43,495 bases of DNA. It comes from Lachnospiraceae bacterium UBA1760 (GTDB taxonomy: Bacteria; Bacillota; Clostridia; Lachnospirales; Lachnospiraceae). The notes beneath the pieces were generated by a model, which saw nothing but the letters and a program-made list of their open reading frames with translations, did no database searches and had not been told where the DNA came from. The stretch covers positions 1 to 43,495 of the forward strand of contig DCHE01000034.1 of the NCBI GenBank assembly GCA_002314775.1, written 5' to 3'. Shown here piece after piece: positions 28,501 to 37,200 of the stretch (position 1 is the stretch's first letter; each line of letters opens with the position of its first letter). Position numbers and translations under genes: made by a program.

Positions 28501-30815
28501 TTTGTATCTGTAATTGGAGTAGTACACTCCTCATCCATATAAAGCTGGCAGGTTACGCCTGATACCTTGTCACTAGTTTTGCTGTCCTTAATATCAAGCT
28601 TCACATCCACTGCAGGATACAGTGTTATTACTATTTCATTTACCCTTGTATAATTGTAATAGGTAAGTGTTGGAAGTGCATTGTATTCTTCCTCAGATAT
28701 GGTGTATTCTATCGGGCCTTCATAACAGTAATTCTCTGGAACATTACTTAGATTTATGTAATATGTCTTATCGAAGGAATAATCCAGATAACCCGCTGTC
28801 GAACCAACACCTCTGTACATAACTTCTTCGAATTTAAAGTTCTCCTCAGGTAGTATAGCTGTCCTTGATATTTCTTCACCAGATTCGTAAGTATAGCCGT
28901 CAATCATTATCGATGGCTTAAGGTTCAAAATAGGTTCTCCGGTTATTCCATCTACTACCCTTATTCTGGTATCTGCAGTCTTACCAGTAGACTGATTTCC
29001 CAGAGTTTTAATGGTTATATTATTGTTGTCGTCAAACTTATCATAAGAAATATTATAGTAACTTAATGATTTATATCCTGATTTTGCGATATCTAATGTA
29101 GCAACACTCTCATTACCTTCAAACTTTTCTTTAGCAGCCTTAAGAAGTCCCACATAGTGACTATCAAGCCATATTTTGTAATGTCCAGGTTCATCTGGGA
29201 CACTTGTTAAAGTTTTACTAATATTATAACTACTATTCACTGGAATCTGAGGATTAATCTTAATAGTTGCCCCAGATATCATATCCCCAGTCCATATATC
29301 CTTAAAATAGACATCGACGGAATACTGCTTATCACCGCAGCCTGTACATACATGATTTTCATCATAGCTGTGATAGGTATACTCTACGGGTTCATATTTC
29401 ATATAGCACTTTCTGCATTCGAGACTTATTTCACCTTTAGTATCAGCCTCCTGCGAAGTTTTTTTGGTGAAACTATAACCGTCTAATGTGTAAGTATGAT
29501 CAATCCATATTTTTCCTTGGTAGGTTCCGCCTGTTGAATCAGAAGCAAGGATACTGACTGCACTATCATACCAAACACCATAATTATTATAAGTACCAAC
29601 AACCTCATATGGAGTTTCATGGCTGTTAATAGCCTCATCTGTTATCTTATCTTTAGAAACACCATCATAATCGGTAATCCTATAACCAGTGTCTTTGGTC
29701 TTCAATTCTGTTCTTGCTATGAGAAGATTTGCATCACCTGCATCTAGCATTGCATTACAATTCTGTGAGCCATCAATCAATATATAATATGGAATATAAG
29801 GGTGGGCTGTAACGGTGAAGCTTACCTCCTCATGAATATTACCTGTCTGAGTATCAAGGTAAGGCACCTTCTGAATTACAAATGCATTCTTTGTAGCATA
29901 ATAAGGAATAACACTTGCAACATACACCGTATCTCCTGCTTCCATCTTACGAATATTAGCACGGCTGGGCTCTCGGAAAATTGAACCAGAAAGCGTAGGA
30001 GCTTCCTTATATATACGGGTGGCCATAGTTTGTCCATATTGAGCACCACCTGCTATTTCTCCAAATGCGCTGATGGAATAATAGCCCGCCTCAGGTGCAG
30101 TAAACTTATAAAACTCATTCTTGTAGAAATCTTTATCTGTAGTAACATCCTTATCAAATACAATGCCAACAGAGCAAGCTCCCATCTTCTTAACCTCAAC
30201 ATTATAGGCTCTTGTATATTGTGAGTAATACCTGGAATATAAATGCATATAATAGGTTGTTCCTGCTTTCGCACCGTAAATTGGTAACGAGAATCTCCAG
30301 CCAGGCTGCTTATTTGGAGTATCTTCTCGGTAAGTTTCATAATAATATATACCTTTGCTAGAAATGTCCTTTGCCTCATTTTCTCCATCAAAACAGAAAT
30401 AGATAGCAGAGGATGTTGTTGTATTTTGTAACAAAGCAAGACCATACTCAACTACATAATCTCCGTCCTCAGCTGGCGTAAAGGAGAAATACTGTGCTCC
30501 ATCTGCTGCTGCAGTTGAACCAACACTTAGTGAGACTGTACCTTCAGCATAAGTGGTCTCGGATACCTCCTCAAGTATCTCCTCCCCGGAATTTACTTCC
30601 ATTTCTTCTGTTTCTTCTTGTGAGGCTTCCTCTATTACCTCCTCAGCTCCTGATGCCTCATTCTTCTCGGCATTTCCAGGTGTCGCATAAGCTTCTGAAT
30701 CCACACCCTCTGCGACAACCCTTGACAGGCCCCTGCCCGAGTCGCCAACCTGGCACAGAGACAGAATCATAGCCATCGCCATTATGAAGCTTATTATTCT
30801 TCTCTTTCTTTTCAT
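19575..30815 (-). CDS. Giant secreted surface protein with Ig-like and Cna-B modules
   Basis: The 3746-residue protein starts with a signal peptide (MKRKRRIISFIMAMAMILSL) and a Glu-rich linker. A beta-rich N-terminal part follows; near residues 455-500 there is a CRKC...HVCTGCG cysteine pair typical of Clostridial surface proteins. Cna-B-like folds occur in the first third, and Ig-like adhesin modules with a Y-x-W entry motif lie near residues 2040, 2290, 2595, 2775 and 2940. About five Cna-B/SpaA domains (3085-3630) come next, with Lys at the start and ETxAPxGY-type ends, so internal isopeptide bonds are likely. An ENT repeat stalk (about 3640-3720) precedes EEAKTGDETDP, a hydrophobic helix and RKRKKY: a wall-sorting signal lacking the usual LP of LPxTG. 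ATG at 30815 with AGGAGGAAGG. Probable adhesin or fibrous surface layer; ligand unknown. Confidence 0.85.
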   Translation of the reverse strand: MKRKRRIISFIMAMAMILSLCQVGDSGRGLSRVVAEGVDSEAYATPGNAEKNEASGAEEVIEEASQEETEEMEVNSGEEILEEVSETTYAEGTVSLSVGSTAAADGAQYFSFTPAEDGDYVVEYGLALLQNTTTSSAIYFCFDGENEAKDISSKGIYYYETYREDTPNKQPGWRFSLPIYGAKAGTTYYMHLYSRYYSQYTRAYNVEVKKMGACSVGIVFDKDVTTDKDFYKNEFYKFTAPEAGYYSISAFGEIAGGAQYGQTMATRIYKEAPTLSGSIFREPSRANIRKMEAGDTVYVASVIPYYATKNAFVIQKVPYLDTQTGNIHEEVSFTVTAHPYIPYYILIDGSQNCNAMLDAGDANLLIARTELKTKDTGYRITDYDGVSKDKITDEAINSHETPYEVVGTYNNYGVWYDSAVSILASDSTGGTYQGKIWIDHTYTLDGYSFTKKTSQEADTKGEISLECRKCYMKYEPVEYTYHSYDENHVCTGCGDKQYSVDVYFKDIWTGDMISGATIKINPQIPVNSSYNISKTLTSVPDEPGHYKIWLDSHYVGLLKAAKEKFEGNESVATLDIAKSGYKSLSYYNISYDKFDDNNNITIKTLGNQSTGKTADTRIRVVDGITGEPILNLKPSIMIDGYTYESGEEISRTAILPEENFKFEEVMYRGVGSTAGYLDYSFDKTYYINLSNVPENYCYEGPIEYTISEEEYNALPTLTYYNYTRVNEIVITLYPAVDVKLDIKDSKTSDKVSGVTCQLYMDEECTTPITDTKGKEAKAVTNGDILSLSNCKILSSGESKKIYAKLTGIPSGYAEADSYVYPITVDSAIVAKELLLNPHTSVSLKVNVADLITEEMNLEGFEIDVYEFSLDSNDYSKKLSTLTYQGGYYYLPEGVKLEENSQNKGQYRLVVTKAKTGYKDGIKTDFDITGNFEDEYKATIDASRYAEGESSLLNILKKDADGSYLGEITLKTEKGSTEYILDSTDPMIKIQSTGYTPDKTEIIQVVLDELMVDEHLVKDNIVYNLLLPDELIPSLETDSEDELTVGKNWVVLSKLYGRVSAYGRIVKKDGRYYFEIYFKNTLGQYDIEFGFKYNNTIPEEYEAGKKVEVEFPTGDILTYTILEPSEEEIKVEVTKTAKWGKSIDGPFLVGDRTSSNDPKSEYDYAVYTIDIKNPKPEERLNMNVKEFLHEEDGINVILYGDNSVKRPFRIYVDETGDGNYKELTVDMYPGSVGGTYATNIGLSNVDKNGSIEIVQNYSDWDTTFGYDEFKTNNNSNYLTSWSKYITFYISEVKCYSLRIEYEAWTTYSSLNKKGVYETTTQWGYKDLSGEVSASVKQTVSAPEISDIKITKTSGYTATSSGVTSANSSDPLLTNNKVTYNFTVKPNGEEFVKVTLDPKDIAGAGVNSENYYFSYSTFGSMTGTKYPANFLKINGNALSNVTVTQIAQTYQEIPLKQGIQISQLLYGYTDASGKHPYAPTNNDKLSCRNILGGNYINFVFKAWDTTTGKCYLIVPAPESFKYTSVTPHSYFTDPRGVVLDPNTGAPEAVSFFVLGLDGDETLEFNIDAYKMSNAYQEDNLLVNGNHKQQEKIMISARADNRNTGAEKKQVVVDDTINEFIADYDAQVLGDGSVKCTFKLDVTEVKSQTGFNYTTIGGYYNNYNNGCFQLNLKLPEGYTFNTSKAGYDSDYNRLDTSSYIRSGIFYTTNSSGTRTSCGQINKTISADYNVNTISEANWYSIFNWSYISQFVKYSADNERYYLELEIIATPEGAIPKAADELTINVEVGDKFAGGAAKGYYGSTMSNAYKTADYNTYYNHDTAQLSFKLPTIEEKLMTGRDVDSRQWTSTIKSGDLAGYYGPFSISDDMSASKVKDKGGNTLGSAGKYISLNSMLVKISQTDGDINQASFNFNSQEINEGEESSIDYNEETGDIKFSTKIGDDTVTITYNMKERMEKGFTFTTSNLNGEGAKIEIEYETEFDDELFADEIPSSQLVTIALVNTAKRNLKGFTDDSSPVVVSNNSFNLAVIPDITKELGKRTSDTYEWSYKSEADIGIKAQEVVYISDQINKVTEYSASGEIQSSKDKDIIDQWIAALDKDATKLKIVAKSRTNSKYEQTILDTDGTVNSGWILTPITDNSVYNNITIGGSDEKITGNVFGYKISKAGGSKIPAQTYFEITYNVRIDNTHAEGEKAKFRTIDWYQGHEIKFETMCVIAYQTTADLEESGESTGSSEEDALQEVTEKVMDGGVELKWAAAGALVEAPYLKENNLGKSGSRDKADDDDPNKKNTGISKYSWTLTNEDWTVGKEEEVDHNWEDTMMVSALLDKTQVEDKENEALGDDTLNLAWINLFYKYLKITDFTVTGEDKNTGAKYTFTLDSTDAEGKLHFTNSENGTEVVITPTGLTKQGEVYGFNKITDGGYTDSEGTIYDPWGTGRYLVKYYRASEIQSKIDSNSIPKDTPVYGYGTVTLFTAKVNDNEHFGKIDITYNSEINWNDLFKEAESLTITDSFAGTYESLGLPDDYKAVIKAAIEKQKELDDYSEKNNLSPAAKIGLYDGPRYNNILNQAVDGTEMVFEKSSWEYGVSTSGSLGKTAKSNEDGTVSWFISLKTGDSDFLKFSVDDDLIADETKSEEIKKNTEIALKYTSLTSLIIKNKAGDTLFEYSGDYKNKAEITENGEIGRGTIDFGKNGHLFVLDLTKVKANSEIIIEYTTKVDYDAFVADGGSLTTEIVMNNAAISSSANAKLDSNVSATFKPKYSQRTSKVPDKSLTSGLSTEAGWKIESEVKDIASSYWSIKDELSASAIMDYTSLKKMKIVMTKDGEDIVLYDTENSVDKLAENDFKFTDEPNIGENGFKGFELTFNTDKEKGKVLPAGTIITVTYVTALDTESFNEKGSYTYFNGVSYTNHNEVKTESVRNTTDIVINDVITKNGKTDTGYTGDGSSYSWDIDTYLTALYKAEEIENAENVTVTDILADATGITIPEGGVKLYKLGVKGNVLSEISEDLYTVKVDGRRIIVTLTKPQDYPNFRVKVSTILAPGIKSISNSAEVSILGKTTASETAEVATEIIKTLKYVLSKTRVGVIKLTKVDSEDDSILIEGAEFELYADGSETVLPHVSQVVTGTNGHYIYSETESESFSVSKLVTNVNGEINVTGLPFGTYKLVETKPAPGYKLPEKIEDRTVTFTIDNDAADEDTEESTVTLSGKLTNEKLLVDLDKKFATEILGTKYEGALSCSFEIYKADDTERETPVSRFETGDDGKAVIEGLSSDTGYVLIETDAPAGVTLIEPLEFTVTVTGKIVVDGTESEELSVVDDLILGDILITKKGDEITNVASKTELEKYTVVTYDFAEGALGQVEFEVYAAESIKLFNGTEVTAKDALVTTVRTNADGTATVTGLPAGKYYVVEKKTGENYVLDDTKYEVELKLTEKEDGTYTIKTASPVASGKDYITNELITATVSLVKKGDSDKPLKDAVYGLYAAEDIKDTHGNDFLKADDLIGVVKTDAEGKAGFTAKLIKGSYYVKELEAPKGYLLSDEKHPVKVEKAENISVNATDTSRKLYVTKKDESGNQLEGAKLQIINKATDTVYAEFTTKTEAKEFVEIPAGKYVLHEIGAPKGYKLADDVEFEVKEDVEKSYVTMVDEKEDEVTTETTTEGKTEKVTENTENTENTENTENTEKVTENTENTENVTENTASTSEVTTGSNTEKTTSSSEEAKTGDETDPIALLFVMFTSAAGIALILLRKRKKY
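19740..19860. repeat. 9-bp coding repeat (Glu-Asn-Thr stalk)
   Basis: Within the giant surface protein gene, about ten copies of a 9-base unit encode E-N-T, interrupted by E-K-V-T and E-N-V-T variants. Unit length keeps the reading frame, so expansion or contraction would change stalk length rather than switch expression off. Confidence 0.8.
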
Positions 30816-31016
30816 ACCCTTCCTCCTCTTGTATTATATAAGTCGTAGCCAACTAAATTATACCCAATAAATGTGCGCAACTACCCACATATATAGTATC
30901 ACATCTATATATTTTGCATTATTTTTTTATCAATATTATAATCCTTTACAAAAACAAGTGTATCCATGCTATTGCCTTTAATCTGTTCGAATAATATACC
31001 ATCCTGTTCCTAGTTC

Positions 31017-31195
31017 ATATCTAATGCGCTGCCCTCGTAAACTCCACCCGCTTCTATGCATAGGCCTCTCTAATGAACGGCTTCGCAAATTTTTGCTGGC
31101 AATCTTAGATTCCCACAAAAATTTGTGTTAGTGAATGGAGAGGCCTATGCATAGAAGCGGGTACTAAGACTAATAGGGCAGCACATACTAGATAT
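31017..31195. repeat. Large inverted-repeat element between the two giant genes
   Basis: A perfect 24-base arm (31047-31070, beginning CCCGCTTCTATGCATAGG) pairs with 31138-31161. Outside it ATATCTA...GCTGCCCT (31017-31035) pairs with AGGGCAGC...TAGATAT (31175-31195). Inside it GCAAATTTTTG (about 31085-31095) pairs with CAAAAATTTG near 31116-31125. The whole ~180-base element can fold as one long hairpin. The right arm edge reads GCGGGTACTAAG, close to GCGGTACTAAG in the 9.6-kb element. No ORF is inside. Confidence 0.8.
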
Positions 31196-31199
31196 AAAT

Positions 31200-31261
31200 G
31201 AGGGCATAACGCCCTCAAATGACAGAAAGAATAGGGCCAGTGGATTTTATCCACTGGCCCT
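31200..31261 (-). terminator. Terminator after the UbiB-like giant gene
   Basis: AGGGCCAGTGGAT (31233-31245) and ATCCACTGGCCCT (31249-31261) form a perfect 13-bp stem with a 3-base loop, 23 bases after the stop codon on the minus strand, followed by ATTCTTTC. A second smaller hairpin, GAGGGC/GCCCTC (31200-31216), follows. Confidence 0.75.
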
Positions 31262-31283
31262 TTGGGATTACAGTTATTTGATT

Positions 31284-34200
31284 TTACAGTTCACTGATTT
31301 GCTTAGAATGCTTCCATGCCCAGGTGAGTCCCATACGACCAACTGTTTTCTTAACGTTATTTCTCATAACATTACCCATTACATTCAGGAAGTTTTCAGG
31401 TTCACCAGCTGCGCTACTCTTGGAATCCATAATTTTATTTTTCTCATCATAAATTCCATTCATAAGCTTAAGGGAAATAAGGGCTATAAGCTGTCTCATC
31501 TTTGGAACATACTGCTCCTTGTCAATAAGAGCACTGATTTCATTAGCTTTATCAACATCTTTTTCCCTTGCCTTCTTTTGTTCTTTAGTCAATTCAAAGT
31601 ATTTACTAGAAAGCTCTTCTAATTCAGCGCCATATTCATCATCCTTCAGGTATGCCTTCATTTCCTTTTTGAAGGTGGTCTTATTCATACCGTAAAGTCT
31701 TTGCTTGGTATTGCTTAAACTATATCTTTCTGAAACTATGTTATCTGGTGGAGTGAGATTGAGCTTACGTTTGTATTTAGACCAGATTTTTTCCTTGAGC
31801 TCCGTTTTTTCATTTTCGGAAAGCTTGTTCTTATCATCCTCTAACTTATTCCAGTAAGCCTTCATATCCTCCTCGACGCTGGTGGTGCCCATAATTTCAT
31901 TATACTTTGACATAAGTGACTGTATTTCGTCTACAGAAGGTGTCTCCTTCTTTGATGTCTCTTTCGCCGATATCTTTTTGATAAGCTCTAAGGCTTCATT
32001 ATACCCCGCAGGTATTGGGGCATTTTGCGCGGTCTTAGTGGCAACCACATCCTTTAGATAGGCCTCAAATTCTCTTCTAACGCTCCTTGCATGTCTCATG
32101 GCATTTAGATAATCTACAGTATATGCATCTCCAGGCTTTTTCACTTTTCTTGTTTCCTCTAAGAATTTACCGATAACCTCTCCGCCATGCTCACTATACT
32201 GGCTCGTCTTCATCTTAGCTTCAAAGTTTTTTCTATCCTCAGCCAGGCAATCAATATCCTTAAAGAATAGTTCCTTTGTTTTTTTGTTTTCTTCTTCGGC
32301 CTCCTTATATTGTTTTACTCCTCCAACGTCTCTTACATCAACCCCTGCAAAATATGTATTTCTAAGCAGGTAGTTTTTCTGTGTATCAACATATTCATCA
32401 GGATATAATGCATCTAAATTATCATTATAGGCTTCATAATAATTTGTGAGTATTCCCTCTCTGGTTGCCTTGTAATAATTAGTACTATTTACTCCGGAAT
32501 CTGATTTCTCTTTTGCAAGCTGAGTTCTGGCTCTCTCAAGCTCAGATATCATTTCATTCATACTGTTAATTGTATTTGCAAGTCTTATCTGACAGCTTGA
32601 GAAGTTCTGTATAGCGGAAGGAAGCTCAAGTCCTAACTCCTGTGCCTTAAGAAGGGAAACCGCAATTCTCTCACCAGTTGATTCCATATTAGAAAGGTTT
32701 AATATCTTGGTGAGAAGTGCCTTGAACTTCGGTTTAACCTCCTGATACTTAGCATTCATGCTCTCAGTATTCGTCATAAGATTCTTATACGCATTCATGA
32801 ATTCATCCACGTCATTCATACCTGCACTTATCATCATTCGCGTAATCTGAAGCTTATCCTTGTCGCTAAGCTGAGTGGCATTACCAAAGTCAATAACCGT
32901 AGCATTGTTTTCACTTACCATAATATTACCAGCATGCAAATCTCCATGATAGAAGCCAGATGTAAATAATCCCTCCTCAACCCACTTCTCTGATAAAGTG
33001 ATAAGGTACCTCTGACGTTTTTTTGCATCCTCTATCATTTTATTTATTTCATGAACAGTATTAGTGTGCTTGGCTGTATTTTCGGCATCTACTTTTATAT
33101 TATAGCCTTTGTAGTCCTTCTCAAAGCTCTTAACACCATTTATCTCTACAATGAATGGGGTTAGACAGTCCTTAAGCTTCTGATCCATATCCTTTATATA
33201 CTTATCGACTGTAACGCCCTCCGATTTCTCTATTACCATATAGTCCTCAGTTGGCTCTACGAGGTTACAGAGCTTCATTGATTCTACATGGTCGTAGGAT
33301 CCATCCTTGTTTCTTGATTTGTCGTAAACTGATCCAAGCTTTACATTTCTTGCTTCAATGCTAAGATTTAACTCCTCCTCTATTCTGGCAAGCTGTCCAA
33401 GGTAGGTTGCAACCATTCCTTCGTTAGTTTTTCCTGCACAGCGGAGCATTATCTTCTTCTCACGATTCATTCTATTCTGAGCATCTGGTCTTAATATCTT
33501 GACAACGACCTCTTTTCCTTCTTTTTCAAGATTAGGTCCATAAAGCTTACAGAGAAATGCCTGACCTACTGAAGCTGCACCCAGAGAATTAACTATTTCA
33601 ATCCTTTCTATAGCGCCCTTTGACTTATTTACCATATCTAAGAGCTGCGCATCGACAATCGCCTTAGGTATTGGAAGCAAATTAGATTTAACGTCGTCAA
33701 GAGCTCTTCTGAGGATAGGGTTTGTATCCTTATTTACAGGTAAGCCCTGAAGAAGCTTTTGGAACAGTGGGCCTGCACCCTTGAAGATTCCTCCTACGAA
33801 CTCGCCCATCTGCTCATCCATATACTTCTTCTCAAATTTTTCAGGGAAAATAACCTCTCTCTTTGGTTTTTCCATTTCCTTAGGTGCTACTGGCTTACTA
33901 GGTTTTTTAAGCTTTTCAATCTCTCCGCTTATCCTTACTGCTCTTTCTTCCGCAGTTTCTTCCTTCTTTTCAACCTTATTTGCCATACCAAAGAAGCTAT
34001 TAAAGTTTTTTCCGAATAATCCTGCAAAGAGACCCTCTTCCTTTTTAGGACCGTTTTTCAGTTCATCCTGATACTCATTAAGTTTGTCATGATACTCCTT
34101 TAGTTCTTTATTGTACTGCTCAAGCTTCTCTTCATAGTCCTCCTTCATCCTTTTGCTATTTTCAAGAGCTTCCTCGTATTTTCTTTCCGATTCTTTTTCT

Positions 34201-37200
34201 AATTTTGCATATTTCTTTGTCTTTGGAATAGGCTTGATGCTCTTTATTGCAAATCCGAACATGGACCTCTTATCCATAGTATCTACAGAAGTAAAGTATT
34301 CCTTGAGAACATTCTTTATAAAGAGTCCCTGTCCGCTGTCTCCGGACATAGAATCATTTGCGATTCTATTTAAGACGCCTCTTTCTCTTTCGTTCTTCTG
34401 GTCTACTGTCTCATTTGGTGGAATAACACTATCGAATAACTTTTCATCCTTACTTTGCGCTGACAATCTCTTTTTTTCTTCCTGATAATATTTATCAACC
34501 GCCTTTTTCTTATAATCTGATTTCATACTATCAATATAGTATTTTTCTGCAAAGGCATCAGCTTCTCCAGGATTCTTTTTTTCTTGCATAGCTATCAGTC
34601 CCATTTGAGCCATGACCATAGGTACTGCAGATTTTAATTGTACCTGAACCTCATTATCAATCTCTTCTGGCTTAACCGGATTCTTACTGACGTCTCTATT
34701 TATAAGAGCACCCAATTTTCCTTTTTTCATATGCATAATAATGCTTGGATCATTTTTGAAGGTTCCATCGTTTATTGCATTTACAACATTCTTTTTCCAT
34801 TCTTTTGTAGCTTCAACTTCAGCCTTGTCCTCTACTTCACGTATATTACCTGCATGTGTTTTCTTAAACTCATCGAATTTTTCCTTGTCTTCCTTTTCGA
34901 AAATAAATTCCTTTTTCTTTTTCTCAAAAAGCTCGTCCACCCTTTTTTGGCGTTCTTCATTTATTTCATCTAAGTCATTGATCTTATTAACAGATGTATC
35001 AATAATGTTTTCTTCAGCCTTTTCCTTGTCCTTAATCTCCTTATCAATCTCAGCCTCTGCTTCTTTTCTTAACTGTGCATATTCTTTTGCATATTTCTTT
35101 GCATTTTCTTCTTCTTTTTCCTTTTCATTATTCTTCGAATTTAATACCTCGTCAATCATACCAGTCATTTTCTCCTGGATTGACTTTGTACCCTTTTCAA
35201 CCATTTCATCGATTGCACGATCAAGCGCTGCAAATTTTTCTGCTTTCTTTTCACTATTTTGAATTATTCTTTGTGAAATGCCTATACTAAGCAAAACAAC
35301 ATTTTGTTTTTCAACTACCTCCTTCATTTCTCCTAATTCATCTACTAAACCCTTTATTGCCTCTTGAATCGTATCTTTAGAAAACTCTTCTGGGAGTGCA
35401 AGTCTATTTACAAACTTCTGAAGAAGAGTTTCATCTTTGAGTATTTCTGCAATTGCTCTTGAATTATTAACCAAAACATTCTTTACTCTTTCTGCTCTCA
35501 TCAGTGTTTCATCGTCCAGATTTTTCTTTTGAGCTTCAGTATATTTATGGTTCTCTGCCTTCTTAGTAAGATTATCCGCTAAAACTGAATCCTCTGAGAA
35601 GAATAACTCACCGACAAGGTTCTGAAGTGCCTTCTCCTTCTCATTCCACTCAGTAAGATTCTTATATTCTTCCTCTTCCTTTTTAGCCTCTTCCTTTTTA
35701 GCCTTTTCTTCCTCCTCAAGCTGAAGCTTCATAGCCTCCTCGTTTTTAATCTCCTCCTCTGTGAGCTCTTCCTTCTCTTCTTCTACTACGAATTCTTCTC
35801 TCTTTTTCTTTTCCTTTTTATTTTGTTCCTTATGAACGACCTTTGTTAAGATCTCACCCGCATCCTTTTTGCTACGTTCAACCTTTTCCATAATCTCTGA
35901 GGTATTGATGTGACCTTCCTCTTCCTTGACAGTATCTATAATCTCAAAATCCTCTGCAAAGTCCTTTTCATTATCTAATATGTTGTCTTCATTCTGGTCA
36001 TTTTCCTTCATGCCTTCGAGGTTAATATTATCGTCGTCTGATTCTAGCTTTTTGGCATCCTCATCTTCATCATCATTCATAAAGATATCCTTAGCTATAT
36101 CCGGCAATTCCTTCAGGTCAACCTTCTTTTTCTCTTTAGCCTTTATCTCCTTCATTTTATCCGCATAGGAAACTGTTTTATATTCGAAAATAGAAACCTT
36201 TCCCTCATATTCCATTATATGGTTTTCCTTCTGAAAATCTGAAAGGGTGCACTTCTCACCATCAATCATTCTAGTAGCAAATGAAATAAGCTTATCAGTT
36301 TTTAGATTTCTAAATACCTGTCCATACGCTAAGCGATCTAACTTAAATCTTCTAACGATAAGGTCGATTGCAGCATCACGTTTTGCTATATTATCGTCAA
36401 ACTTTTCATCCTTTATAAATGAAAGCTCCTTATTAGTAAACGCCTCACCAAATACCTTCTCGTTATCCATAATATCACCCACGATATTACTTCTAAGCAT
36501 TTCGATATTTAAATCCTTAAGCTCAAGAATTTTTGAATCCTCTTTATTTCCTATGATTCTAAGGGATACGGTTCCGTCCTTCTCCTGCATAATAGCCATA
36601 GTAGTATGCTGAATTTTATTCTTTGAACCCTCAAAGGAGCGGGCTATTCCATCCTTATATCCGAAATTTGTTGTGTTAATGTACTCTGTATGAGCCTTGT
36701 TTTTATCAAACTTCTTAACAAGCTCAGCTGCGGCAAAGGCAATATTCTTGCCATCCTCCCCAAGCTCCTTCACTAATTCAGATGGCTTTACCATACCGGC
36801 AAATAAACCTGCTATAAGCTTTGGAGTTTTGTTAAGGTCTTCTACAAATTTATTAACCTTTGCAGCATCCCTAGTATGGTCTTTTTCTTCCTCCACTACT
36901 CTTCCGTTATAGTATTTCTTATCATCCTTCTTCTTTCTAAGCGCATCATCAATATAGTTGTTAAGGTGCATAAAATACATGATATTTGATGCATTTGCAA
37001 ACTCGCTCTTATCGCCCTCTACCATATCTGCCTGAGCGAGCTTAAAGCTTGTAACTGTACTAAGCTCCTCCAGCATTTTATTCATTGTACTATTGACAGC
37101 CTTATATCTGTCATTTCCAAAAATTGTAGTCTTTTTCTTAAGGTAATACTGGCACGCAGCAATAGCATCAAGATAAGCGGCCTCAAGGGATTCTGTGTAC

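Noticed and set aside
34741..35262. Plus-strand 173-residue Ser/Phe-rich open frame
   Set aside because: It is the complement of the Lys/Glu-rich coiled-coil region of the giant kinase-like gene; the Ser/Phe bias is a by-product of reverse reading.
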